From NCBI GenBank assembly GCA_028284125.1, contig JANQSI010000009.1, forward strand, positions 1 to 64,000: a DNA stretch of 64,000 bases, read 5' to 3'. Under the pieces are notes generated by a model that worked only from the letters and a program-made list of their open reading frames with translations, was not told the DNA's origin and ran no database searches. This document shows positions 33,356 to 42,237 of the stretch, piece by piece; position 1 is the first letter of the stretch; every line of letters starts with the position of its first letter. Both the position numbers and the translations under genes were made by a program. Source of the DNA: Cyclobacteriaceae bacterium (lineage in GTDB: Bacteria; Bacteroidota; Bacteroidia; Cytophagales; Cyclobacteriaceae).

Positions 33356-35956
33356 ATGAATCATCAAAATCCGAAACCACCAAGATTTGCTGATCGGCTG
33401 TTACGTTGGTTCTGTAAAGACGAACTTCTCGAAGAGATTCAAGGGGACCTTTATGAGTATTATGCAGAGCTACAAGAATATGCTAAATGGAAGAGGACTG
33501 TATTCTTCTGGTTTCACGTACTTCATTTTCTCCGACCTATTCTCCTAAAAGAAATTTCAGGAACTCAAAAACTCAATCAACTCGGAATGCTAAAGCTTGC
33601 ACTAAAAACTACGAAAAGAACATTTTTCAAACAAAAACTGATCACATCGATGAGCCTCCTAAATCTTGTATTTGGAGTGCTGTGTTTCCACCTTATTCAT
33701 GTCTGGATCAAGAATGAACTCTCGATGGATTCTTTTCACCAAAAAATCAATCAGATTCACCTCAACACAGTCAGGACCAATCCTCAAGCGGATTTGACTC
33801 CATTAAGTTTAGAGTTGCTTTTCAATGTGAATTTTGATCAGTTTTCTGAGGTTGAGAAAATGCTTAAGGTTCATGTTTACAATGAGGGTGAGATCAAGTT
33901 CAAAACCACTGATCGGATTTTTGATGGAAAAGGATTTGTGGTAGATAGCACGTTCTTTGGATTCTTCGATTTTCCACCTTTAAGTGGGTCTATTGATAAC
34001 ATTTTGGAAAATCCCAAGAACATTGTTTTATCAGAAGAATTTGCCAGAAAAACATTTGGAACTTCTAATCCAATTGGTCAAATCGTTGAAATAAAATGTG
34101 ACAATAGAGGATCTTATCAAATTGCTGCAGTGGTGAATGTCCCATCTAACAGTTCCATTGATTTTGATTTTTTAGTTCCCCGTCATTCTCAAAACTTCTG
34201 GAGAAGAATTCCTCAAGAATTCATTCTTACTAATCAATTTTTTGACTTAACTGCCTTCAATAACAAGATTGAAACCCTTGGTCAAAATGAACGATTTCCT
34301 GAAAGCTTACTCTCAACAATCCCACTTAGGGAAGTTTATTTCAATTATCCATTTGAAGCCAACATTTTTTCCAAAAGAGGCGATATACAATCAGTATACA
34401 TCATGGTATTCATTGCCGGAATGATCTTATTGATTACGGTATTTGGATTCATAAACCTTCAAGCTTCGATGCAGCTTTCCAATATTGAGAAAATTGGAAT
34501 CAAGAAGTTAATAGGCGCCTCAGAAAGGAGTTTTGTTTACGAGATAGTAGTCAGCAGATTGTTTTACTTGATTGTTTGTTCTACACTGGTTTTTGTGTTG
34601 TTCAATATGCTGTTTCCATACTATGTAAATGCAATGGAAGTTGATGTTGAACCGGCATTGTTTTCAGATTTTGTTCAAATATTGGGAGCTACGGGAATGG
34701 CTGTGGTAATCTCGATTTTTGTTGGATACTATCAATTCTCCAAGGTAAAAACAGAAGTTGCGATAAGAGATTCATCTTCCTATCACAAAGCAGCTAAAGT
34801 TCAAAGAACGCTAACCTCATTTCAATTTGGCATTGTGTCAATCCTTGTAATCGTAACAATGGTTGTTTACAATCAGTTTTATCACATGACCACAACACAA
34901 ACTGGGTTCAATGATGAGAACATTGTTTCTGTGGACTTCTTCGAAATCCTGAGTGGAAACCGATCAGACGAAGAAAGGAAAAGAGTAAATGCCATGCATG
35001 CATATGTCAAAGACAGGATCAATGAAAACCCTCAGGTTGAAGGAGTTTCTCAAGGTGATATGCCCATTCACTCGATTGCTGAGCTGACCTCTTGGAAGAG
35101 AATTGGAAAGGGGTTTGAGTATACCAGCCAAAATCGAATAGTTGTTGATCCAGCTTATGTTAACCTTCTGGGACTGAGCGTGATGGAAGGAAGGTTCTTT
35201 TCAGATTCGCTAGATCAGCATGGACAACAAAAGGTGGTCATTAATGAAGCTGCAATGAAATACTGGGAAATTGACGATTTCACAACAACAAAGATTGCGA
35301 GTAATACCAGTGGAAGGAGGGAATACTCATTTGATATCATAGGTGTAGTTGAAGACTTTCATTATGAACATTTATCCAATAAGATCAATCCTCTGGTTAT
35401 GATTTATCGACCGAATATTGACGACAACTTCCTTGTAAAAGTGAAAGATGGACAGTTATCTGAAGGTATTAACTTCTTGGAAGAATTGTATTTAGAAGCA
35501 AATCCAAATGGAGTTTTTACATACAAACTTTTAGAAGAAGAGGTTGAAGCACAATATTCCAAGGAGCGCAGGATTGGCAAGGTTTATCTATCCTTCACGA
35601 TCATTGCATTACTTCTTTCATCCATCGGACTTTTCACTTTCGCCCTGCACGAGACAAAGAGAAGGGCTAAGGAAATTGGTATTCGGAAAATCAATGGAGC
35701 CTCGGTCAAGAACGTTTTCACTTTACTAAGTGGCTCATTTCTCAAATCAATTCTGATATCTTTCGTAATTGCATGTCCAATCGCATGGATATTAATGAGC
35801 AGATGGCTGGAGAATTTCGCGTACAGAGTGCCAATTGCTTGGTGGATTTTTGTCTCAGCAGGTATTGTTGCATTGACGATGGCTATTCTAGCAGTTAGCT
35901 GGCAAACATTAAAAGTGGCTCAAAAAAATCCCGTTGAAAGCTTGAGGTACGAATAG
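33356..35956 (+). CDS. Prefix-domain MacB/FtsX-type permease, no adjacent ATPase (module 3)
   Basis: 866 residues from ATG 33356; a GTG one codon earlier overlaps the PadR stop but adds nothing. The prefix domain (~1-75: RFADRLLRWFC...EIQGDLYEYYAELQ) has Phe where relatives have Tyr in the WYC motif. Two MacB-like/FtsX halves follow. The first FtsX coupling region (IEKIGIKKLIGAS) is less conserved than AKEIGIRKINGAS in the second. About eight membrane segments. No ATPase alongside. It is the most diverged permease of the five, matching the diverged PadR in front of it. Confidence 0.87.
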   Translation: MNHQNPKPPRFADRLLRWFCKDELLEEIQGDLYEYYAELQEYAKWKRTVFFWFHVLHFLRPILLKEISGTQKLNQLGMLKLALKTTKRTFFKQKLITSMSLLNLVFGVLCFHLIHVWIKNELSMDSFHQKINQIHLNTVRTNPQADLTPLSLELLFNVNFDQFSEVEKMLKVHVYNEGEIKFKTTDRIFDGKGFVVDSTFFGFFDFPPLSGSIDNILENPKNIVLSEEFARKTFGTSNPIGQIVEIKCDNRGSYQIAAVVNVPSNSSIDFDFLVPRHSQNFWRRIPQEFILTNQFFDLTAFNNKIETLGQNERFPESLLSTIPLREVYFNYPFEANIFSKRGDIQSVYIMVFIAGMILLITVFGFINLQASMQLSNIEKIGIKKLIGASERSFVYEIVVSRLFYLIVCSTLVFVLFNMLFPYYVNAMEVDVEPALFSDFVQILGATGMAVVISIFVGYYQFSKVKTEVAIRDSSSYHKAAKVQRTLTSFQFGIVSILVIVTMVVYNQFYHMTTTQTGFNDENIVSVDFFEILSGNRSDEERKRVNAMHAYVKDRINENPQVEGVSQGDMPIHSIAELTSWKRIGKGFEYTSQNRIVVDPAYVNLLGLSVMEGRFFSDSLDQHGQQKVVINEAAMKYWEIDDFTTTKIASNTSGRREYSFDIIGVVEDFHYEHLSNKINPLVMIYRPNIDDNFLVKVKDGQLSEGINFLEELYLEANPNGVFTYKLLEEEVEAQYSKERRIGKVYLSFTIIALLLSSIGLFTFALHETKRRAKEIGIRKINGASVKNVFTLLSGSFLKSILISFVIACPIAWILMSRWLENFAYRVPIAWWIFVSAGIVALTMAILAVSWQTLKVAQKNPVESLRYE

Positions 35957-36042
35957 AGCTGACATAAATAGTACCGGTACATAACACGTCTTAGTCCTTT
36001 TCTTTCTAAATTCATTGGTGAAATCAACTTTACTAATTAATA

Positions 36043-39000
36043 ATGAATAGAATAAGACTATTCCAGGCAGTATTTCTACTGCTGCTTGGATTTGGTGGCT
36101 GGTCTCAAGTCACCGTTACTCCTAATGACGTAAAAGATGAGCGAGATCGGGCATATGCATTTACGAATGCTACGATCATGGTAGATGCCAGTACTAAACT
36201 GGAAAATGCTACACTACTGATAAAAGATGGAAAAGTGATCCAAACAGGTGTTGGCTTGGCTCCACCAGTCGGATACAATGTAATTGACCTAGAGGGAAAA
36301 TACATTTACCCATCGTTTATTGATCTAGCCACAAACTATGGTTTGCCCGAAGTGAAACGTCCGAGAGGCGGTTTCGGTGGAGCGGAACAAATGTTTACCA
36401 AAACAAAAGGTGCTTACAGTCCAAATGAAGCTTTAAAGTCTCATTACAACGCTGGAGAAGAATTTACTGGAAATAGCAAATCAGCCGACATGATGCGGAA
36501 GATTGGTTTTGGAGCAGTGCTAACTTCAAGACCAGATGGATTGGCACGAGGTACAGGTGCCTTTGTTACACTTGGAAACAACGACAATATCGATGTAATT
36601 GCTGAAAGAGCTTCGGCAAGCTATTCTTTTGACAAAGGAACCTCAAGGCAATTGTATCCAGCTTCCAAAATGGGATTCATATCCCTTCTTAGACAAACCT
36701 ATTTAGATGCCAGCTGGTATCAGCAATTCAATCCTAGACCTTTCAAAGATCAATCACTTGAAGGTTGGATCGCATCTCAAGGATTACCTCAGATTTTTGA
36801 TGCTGGAGGATGGATTGACGTGCTCAGAGCTGACAAAATCGGAGATGAATTTGGAGTTCAATACATCATTAAAAGTAGTGGTAATTCCTACCAGCGAATT
36901 GATGAAATCAAGCGATCAGGCGCTGCTTTGATCGTTCCTGTTAATTATCCCGATGCTTTCGATGTGGAAGATCCACTAGATGCAGAGAATGTGACGTTGG
37001 AGGACATGAAGCATTGGGAGTTAGCTTCCTATAACCTTGGAAGACTAGAAAGCGCGGGCGTAACTTTTGCAATAACCAGTGCAGGCTTAGTCAAGAAAAA
37101 TGAATTCCTGGGGAATGTCCGAAAAGCAGTAAACAATGGTTTATCAAAAACCGCTGCATTGAGAGCACTTACCGAAACACCAGCTAGATTGGTTAGAATG
37201 AATGGACAGGTTGGAAGTTTGAAGCCAGGAATGATTGCAAACTTCATTATCACTTCTGGTGATCTGTTTGAAGATAAAACAGCCATTCATGAAAATTGGG
37301 TTCAAGGAAATCCTAACCGATACAAACCACTTGAGGCTGCAGATAATGCTGGAAGCTATGACCTTACCGTGAATGGAACTACCTACAAAATGGAAGTTAG
37401 TGGTAAGCCTGGAAGTCAAAAAGCTAAAATCATTGTGAATGACTCAACCTCAATTGATATCAAGGGGAAATTCTCAAAAGATCTTGTAACGATGAGTTTC
37501 CCTGAAGAAGTCAAAAGCAAAGAGAACATTCGACTTTCCGGATGGACTAACGATGATGGATGGAAGGGTACGGGTCAATTGGTTGACGGAAGTTGGATTG
37601 AATGGACAGCAACACAAACCGGTGATCCTGAGGCAAAAGAAGAAAGAAAGAAAAAAGGTGACGATTCAGATGAGGAAATCGGAGATGTAGTCTTCCCTTT
37701 CATGGCCTATGGAAATAAAGAGCTTCCAAGTCAAGAAACTTTGCTCATAAGAAATGGGACGGTTTGGACCAACGAAGCAGAAGGAATTGTTGAAGAAACA
37801 GACGTTTTGGTTAAGGATGGAAAAATTGCTGGCGTAGGAAAAGGTTTGAGTGACCCTGCAGCTAGAGTAATCGATGGAACAGGAAAGCATTTAACCAATG
37901 GAATCATTGACGAACATACCCATATCGCAGGAGGTGGAAATGATCGGGCAACCAACTCTTCTATGGTGAGAATTGGTGATCAGGTGAATTCCGAAGATAT
38001 GAACATTTATCGTTCACTTGCTGGTGGTGTAACTGCTGCTCAAGTACTACACGGATCAGCCAATCCAGTTGGTGGGCAATCAGCTTTGATCAAACTACGA
38101 TGGGGAGCAGCTCCGGAAGATTTGAAAATAAAGGGAGCAGCAGAACACATCAAGTTTGCATTAGGAGAAAACGTAAAACGGTCCAGGGCACCAAGCTCGA
38201 TACGATTTCCACAAACAAGAATGGGAGTGGAGCAGGTCTATGTAGATGGATTTACCAATGCGGTAGAATATGAGAAAGAATGGAATGCCTATAACAACCT
38301 GCCTAGAAAGTCTAAGCCTAGCGCTAAGAAACCAAGAAGAGATCTTGTGCATGAGGCGATGTTAGAAATCGTAAATGGTGAACGATTCATTACTTGTCAC
38401 TCATACGTTCAGTCGGAGATTAACATGCTGATGAAAGTGGCAGATCAATTTGATTTCACAGTAAACACATTCACTCACATTTTGGAAGGTTATAAAGTAG
38501 CTGATAAAATGAGAGAACATGGAGTAGGGGCATCAACCTTTTCGGATTGGTGGAACTACAAATGGGAAGTTCGTTATGCAATACCATACAATGCGGCAAT
38601 CATGCACAATGAAGGAGTATTAACAGCCATAAACTCTGATGACGCAAATAGCGGAAGGAGACTCAATCAAGAGGCAGCAAAGTCAGTAAAATATGGTGGC
38701 ATGGCCAGAGAAGACATTTGGAAAATGGTCACGTTGAATCCAGCGAAAATGCTTCATCTAGAAGATCAAATGGGAAGTATCAAAGTTGGTAAAGATGCGG
38801 ATCTCGTGCTCTGGACAGACGATCCTTTGTCGGTTTATGCTAAAGTTGAAAAAACCATCATTGATGGCACCATCTATTTTGATGCAGAACAAGATCAGGA
38901 GGCGCGAGCAGCGGTTCAAGCGGAACGAGCAAGGCTGATTCAAAAGATGCGTGGAGTTAAGAAAAGTGGCGGAAGAACCCAGAAAGGTGGTTCATGGATT

Positions 39001-39063
39001 GAATTAGAATTCCATTGTGATATGGTCCACGGACATGAAGCATTTGATACTGAAAACAGATAG
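36043..39063 (+). CDS. Exported two-module amidohydrolase; N-terminal module without metal ligands
   Basis: 1006 residues with signal peptide (LLLLGFGGWSQ). Residues ~20-430 form a first amidohydrolase-like module whose usual HxH site reads FIDLATNYG, so the metal-binding histidines are gone. A beta-rich linker (~440-540) and a charged segment (EAKEERKKKGDDSDEEIG) lead to a second module (~560-970) with a full ligand set: His625/His627 in DEHTHIAGG, His786 in ITCHSYVQ, His812 in FTHILEG and Asp866 in NSDDAN. The second module is therefore probably an active periplasmic hydrolase of cyclic amides or imidazolone/peptide-like compounds; the substrate cannot be told. It lies 5 bp upstream of another amidohydrolase-like gene. 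Confidence 0.85.
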   Translation: MNRIRLFQAVFLLLLGFGGWSQVTVTPNDVKDERDRAYAFTNATIMVDASTKLENATLLIKDGKVIQTGVGLAPPVGYNVIDLEGKYIYPSFIDLATNYGLPEVKRPRGGFGGAEQMFTKTKGAYSPNEALKSHYNAGEEFTGNSKSADMMRKIGFGAVLTSRPDGLARGTGAFVTLGNNDNIDVIAERASASYSFDKGTSRQLYPASKMGFISLLRQTYLDASWYQQFNPRPFKDQSLEGWIASQGLPQIFDAGGWIDVLRADKIGDEFGVQYIIKSSGNSYQRIDEIKRSGAALIVPVNYPDAFDVEDPLDAENVTLEDMKHWELASYNLGRLESAGVTFAITSAGLVKKNEFLGNVRKAVNNGLSKTAALRALTETPARLVRMNGQVGSLKPGMIANFIITSGDLFEDKTAIHENWVQGNPNRYKPLEAADNAGSYDLTVNGTTYKMEVSGKPGSQKAKIIVNDSTSIDIKGKFSKDLVTMSFPEEVKSKENIRLSGWTNDDGWKGTGQLVDGSWIEWTATQTGDPEAKEERKKKGDDSDEEIGDVVFPFMAYGNKELPSQETLLIRNGTVWTNEAEGIVEETDVLVKDGKIAGVGKGLSDPAARVIDGTGKHLTNGIIDEHTHIAGGGNDRATNSSMVRIGDQVNSEDMNIYRSLAGGVTAAQVLHGSANPVGGQSALIKLRWGAAPEDLKIKGAAEHIKFALGENVKRSRAPSSIRFPQTRMGVEQVYVDGFTNAVEYEKEWNAYNNLPRKSKPSAKKPRRDLVHEAMLEIVNGERFITCHSYVQSEINMLMKVADQFDFTVNTFTHILEGYKVADKMREHGVGASTFSDWWNYKWEVRYAIPYNAAIMHNEGVLTAINSDDANSGRRLNQEAAKSVKYGGMAREDIWKMVTLNPAKMLHLEDQMGSIKVGKDADLVLWTDDPLSVYAKVEKTIIDGTIYFDAEQDQEARAAVQAERARLIQKMRGVKKSGGRTQKGGSWIELEFHCDMVHGHEAFDTENR

Positions 39064-39068
39064 AAATC

Positions 39069-40367
39069 ATGAAAAAGTTTATATATACACTACTTATTGC
39101 ATTCATTTCGGGATCTGTTTTCGGACAGGTTCCAGTTCCGGTTGGAGAACAGCAAGGTCCAATCATGTTAATTGGTGGAGTTGCTCACTTGGGCAATGGC
39201 CAGGTAATTCAAAATTCAGCCATTGGATTTGATAGTGGCAAAATCACTCAAGTAGCTGATGCTTCAGGAAATGTAAATACGGATGGATTTACAGTTATTC
39301 GAATAGATGGAAAACACGTTTATCCAGGTTTTATTTTGCCTAACTCACAAGTAGGTCTACAAGAAGTGAGCTCGATAAGAGCGATGAGCGATAACTCCGA
39401 AGAAGGTGACTTTAATCCGAGTGTGAGATCATTGATTTCCTACAACACGGATTCTGAATACATCGCGACCTTTAGATACAATGGTGTTTTACTTGCAGAG
39501 TCCACTCCAACAAGCGGGCGGATTTCAGGAACATCCTCAGTCATGGAAATGGAAGGTTGGAATTGGGAAGATGCTGCACATACCGTTGATATGGGAATGC
39601 ATGTCAATTGGCCAAGCAAGATGAACAGAAGGTTTGATTTTGCAACTTTCTCAGTGAAAACTGAACCAAACAAAAACTATGATAAGCAAGTCGTGGAATT
39701 GGAATCCTACTTCAAAGACGCTCAATCTTACGCAGAAGCACCTAGCAAAACAACGAACCTTAAGTTAGAAGCTATGCAAGGGTTATTCGATGGCTCCAAA
39801 ACATTGTTCCTTCACGCAGGAGGAGCGAAGGAGATTGTTGAATCTGTGAAGCTTGCTCAAGACAATAACGTTCAGAAAATTGTTGTAGTCGCTAGTGGCA
39901 GTGCTTTAATGGTTGCTTCCTTTTTGAAGGACAATAACATTGGAGTTATTATTCCACCAACGCATCGTTTACCAGAGAGACAGCATTCAGATGTTTATGG
40001 ACCATACAAATTGCCAAAGCAATTATTTGATGCAGGTTTGACTGTTGGCCTTTCACATAGTGGGATGCTCGGGCATGCTCGGAATTTACCATTCTTTGCA
40101 GGAACGGCCGTGGCTTATGGTTTAGATAAAGAAGAGGCATTAAAAATGATCACTTCAAACACAGCCAAATTGCTCGGTATTGATGATCGTGTTGGAACGC
40201 TGGAAGTAGGGAAGGACGCAACACTTTTTGTGAGCGAAGGAGATGCATTGGATATGAGAACCAACATTATTTCGCATGCTTTTATCAGTGGGAAACAAGT
40301 GACACTGTACAACAAACAGCAAGAACTTTATGAGCGGTACTCAAGAAAGTATGGCCATATCGATTAA
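39069..40367 (+). CDS. Exported amidohydrolase-like protein lacking metal ligands
   Basis: 432 residues with signal peptide (FISGSVFGQ). The composite beta domain (GGVAHLGNGQVIQNSAIGFD...VIRIDGKHVYPGFI) and C-terminal DRVGTLEVGKDATLFV are typical of metallo-dependent amidohydrolases. However, the HxH position reads FILPNSQVG and the usual active-site Asp is replaced in GLSHSGML. It therefore looks like a catalytically dead homologue, related to the first module of the upstream gene. Cotranscription (5 bp) suggests a structural or regulatory partner of that enzyme. A truncated or mis-sequenced enzyme is unlikely, since the frame is intact and full length. Confidence 0.82.
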   Translation: MKKFIYTLLIAFISGSVFGQVPVPVGEQQGPIMLIGGVAHLGNGQVIQNSAIGFDSGKITQVADASGNVNTDGFTVIRIDGKHVYPGFILPNSQVGLQEVSSIRAMSDNSEEGDFNPSVRSLISYNTDSEYIATFRYNGVLLAESTPTSGRISGTSSVMEMEGWNWEDAAHTVDMGMHVNWPSKMNRRFDFATFSVKTEPNKNYDKQVVELESYFKDAQSYAEAPSKTTNLKLEAMQGLFDGSKTLFLHAGGAKEIVESVKLAQDNNVQKIVVVASGSALMVASFLKDNNIGVIIPPTHRLPERQHSDVYGPYKLPKQLFDAGLTVGLSHSGMLGHARNLPFFAGTAVAYGLDKEEALKMITSNTAKLLGIDDRVGTLEVGKDATLFVSEGDALDMRTNIISHAFISGKQVTLYNKQQELYERYSRKYGHID

Positions 40368-40393
40368 ATGAAGTAATCTCGAATAAGAGAATA

Positions 40394-40518
40394 GGCTGCC
40401 TCAAAAGTCGTCATCGCGAGGTATCGAAGCGATCTTCAATATGAAAAAGTGTTTTAACCACTTAACAAGATAGCTTCACTTCTTCGCTATGACGTTCATA
40501 AGGACTTTTGAGACAGCC
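40394..40518. repeat. Long imperfect inverted repeat (REP/MITE-like)
   Basis: GGCTGCCTCAAAAGT at 40394-40408 pairs with ACTTTTGAGACAGCC at 40504-40518 (14 of 15). Inside, CGTCATCGCGAGG...GAAGCGATCTT pairs with a diverged inverted copy (22 of 28), leaving an 8-9 nt bulge on the right arm. T-rich DNA follows. The CGTCATCGCGAGG core resembles a family of short bacterial intergenic repeats. It lies in the gap after the amidohydrolase operon, and could also end transcription. Confidence 0.65.
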
Positions 40519-40562
40519 ATTTTTTATTTCTACAGTCTTCATTTTATAATAATTTCGAGCTC

Positions 40563-41201
40563 ATGATCAGGAATTTGATGATAATCATGATTGCTCTTAA
40601 GGCTGGAGTCTCTTATTGCCAGCCATGCAACCTGATCATCAAGGGTGATTATTCACGAAAAGATTCAGTTAGGCTTGTTGAAGCAGCCTCAATAGCTCGG
40701 TCAGCCGTCAATCAAATGAAAGGAGCAATGAATGGCATTTGGAATGCTGAACCAAAGAATGATGAAAGCAAAATGCAAGCAAGAAAGGAGCGATGGGTAG
40801 AAGAAGAGTTTTTCACGGAGTGGCTTGGAAAACCTGACAAGATTAGATTAGTAAATCGAAGAATCAGAAAGTTCGCAAAGAAGTTTGAGAAAGAAATAAC
40901 CTTGAACGTAACCAAGGAAAACAAAGGCAGGTGTCGAGGTTGGATAAGTGCATGGGCTGTTCCCTATGGAAAAGTACAGATCATCTTATGTGAGGACTTT
41001 TTCATTTATCGAACTCATTTACAGGAAAAAACACTTATCCATGAAATGGGTCATGAAACCGGAATGCTGTCACACCACAGAATCCATGGCTGTCGATCTG
41101 CGAGAAGAGCAGCCTCTTCACGAAACAACATTGCCAAGAAAAGTACAGAGAACTATGCCTGGCTTGCTATGAGCTTTGTAGGCTTAGAATGTAGGAACTA
41201 A
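40563..41201 (+). CDS. Small exported HExxH protein, putative metallopeptidase
   Basis: 212 residues with a signal-like N-terminus (LMIIMIALKAGVSYCQP). The motif HEMGHETGMLSHH spans 160-172: His160, Glu161 and His164 fit HExxH, and Gly167 with His171/His172 recall the extended HExxHxxGxxH of metzincins, one residue off register. Five cysteines (SYCQPCN, GRCRGW, LCEDF, HGCRS) and one at the end may form disulfides. The N-terminal half is a basic helical region that could be a propeptide. The last visible residues end at ECRN. No family recognised with confidence; Zn-peptidase activity is inferred from the motif alone. Confidence 0.6.
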   Translation: MIRNLMIIMIALKAGVSYCQPCNLIIKGDYSRKDSVRLVEAASIARSAVNQMKGAMNGIWNAEPKNDESKMQARKERWVEEEFFTEWLGKPDKIRLVNRRIRKFAKKFEKEITLNVTKENKGRCRGWISAWAVPYGKVQIILCEDFFIYRTHLQEKTLIHEMGHETGMLSHHRIHGCRSARRAASSRNNIAKKSTENYAWLAMSFVGLECRN

Positions 41202-41232
41202 AAAAGGTACCCAGCTTTGGATACCTTCTTTT
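41201..41232. terminator. Bidirectional hairpin terminator
   Basis: AAGGTACCC at 41204-41212 pairs with GGATACCTT at 41219-41227 (8 of 9), with A-tract on the left and TCTTTTC on the right. It lies between two converging genes. Confidence 0.65.
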
Positions 41233-41250
41233 CATTTTTTGTGCGTCTAA

Positions 41251-41682
41251 TTAAAGACTGTCTTCAAAAGCGATCTGGCTTTTGTACTGCTCATACTTAG
41301 CCTTCATGTCACCATCTTTAACAGCTTCTCTTACCGCTTTATAAATACTGGCACTTCCAAGCATTTTGGTAGCCAGGTCACTATTTACGCTCTTAATGGC
41401 AGATACTCTGCTTTCTTTAAGCTTGTCAATGTTTGCCATAAATTTTGTCTCAAAATCATTGGCAGGATCGGCACCTCCAGCTAATTCCTTGTATCGTGCT
41501 CCAGTCATTCCTTCTTGCTTCTTGATTGTCTCGTTTACAGCACGACTCAAATCAGCTTTCATCTGATCAACTACTTCAGTCATTAACGCATACTTCCAAA
41601 CATGTTCGTCGGTCACTTCTTGTGCGGTAGATAAATTCGTGAAAAGAATAAGGATTAAACTTCCTAAAATCATTCGTTTCAT
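41251..41682 (-). CDS. Small exported helical protein of unknown function
   Basis: 143 residues from ATG 41682 (a start at 41697 adds five residues). Signal peptide MKRMILGSLILILFTNLSTAQ. The mature part is entirely helical and charged (KYALMTEVVDQMKADLSRAV, KFMANIDKLKESRVSAIKSV), with no cysteine and no recognised domain. It may be a periplasmic coiled-coil protein. It is transcribed divergently from PadR module 4, with 215 bp between the two starts; no connection is shown. Confidence 0.68.
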   Translation of the reverse strand: MKRMILGSLILILFTNLSTAQEVTDEHVWKYALMTEVVDQMKADLSRAVNETIKKQEGMTGARYKELAGGADPANDFETKFMANIDKLKESRVSAIKSVNSDLATKMLGSASIYKAVREAVKDGDMKAKYEQYKSQIAFEDSL

Positions 41683-41833
41683 GGGTCTCTTAATCATTTT
41701 ATAGGTTTAACAAAGTCTTAAAATTATAATCAATTGAGAAAGTAAAAGCCCTTACCCGTCAGGTTTAATGTCTTTCAATAGTCATTTCGGTATTTTTTAA
41801 AAACATGAAAGAAAATTTGGCCAGATAATTTTA

Positions 41834-41895
41834 CAGACAAAAGTAAACTTTATCAAAACGTTTAACGTATATTGCAGACAAAAGTAAATTTAATC
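41834..41895. promoter_or_regulatory. 21-bp direct repeat before PadR module 4, candidate operator pair
   Basis: CAGACAAAAGTAAACTTTAT at 41834-41853 and CAGACAAAAGTAAATTTAAT at 41875-41894 share their first 14 bases exactly; start-to-start spacing is 41 bp, about four helical turns. The first copy contains AAAGT-AA-ACTTT, an inverted repeat. The second ends 3 bp before the PadR ATG. Likely binding sites of the adjacent PadR. Confidence 0.55.
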
Positions 41896-41897
41896 AT

Positions 41898-42236
41898 ATG
41901 GGTAGGACCTATCTTGGAGAATTTGAAGAGATTGTTTTGTTGACAGTCGGCATATTGTATGAGGACGCATATGCCGTGGCAATCACCAAGGAAATCACCA
42001 AGCAATCAGCAAGGCCAGTAAACGTAAGTGCGGTACATAAATCTCTTTATCGTCTTGAGAAGAAAGGGATGCTCAAATCAAAACTGAGCGATCCTGAGTC
42101 GAAACGGGGAGGCAAAAGAAAGCGCTTGTTTATGATCACGCCATACGGAAAGACGGCTTTGGATGAATCCATGGATTTAAGGACTAAAATGAGGAATCAA
42201 ATTCCAGACCTTGCTTTCAAATGGGACATTAGATAA
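41898..42236 (+). CDS. PadR family transcriptional regulator (module 4)
   Basis: 112 residues: YLGEFEEIVLLTVGILYEDAYA, SAVHKSLYRLEKKGMLKSKLSD and RGGKRKRLFMIT mark a PadR winged helix, closest by eye to module 1. It heads a three-gene unit with two tandem permeases. Two long direct repeats lie directly upstream of its start. Confidence 0.9.
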   Translation: MGRTYLGEFEEIVLLTVGILYEDAYAVAITKEITKQSARPVNVSAVHKSLYRLEKKGMLKSKLSDPESKRGGKRKRLFMITPYGKTALDESMDLRTKMRNQIPDLAFKWDIR

Positions 42237-42237
42237 A

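Noticed and set aside
35971-35980. GTACCGGTAC palindrome after the module 3 permease
   Set aside because: Only 10 bp, with no extension or second copy nearby; could easily be chance.
42211-42237. ATG start at 42211 for the first tandem permease
   Set aside because: It lies inside the PadR gene and adds nine residues absent from the paralogue; GTG 42238 matches the paralogue start.
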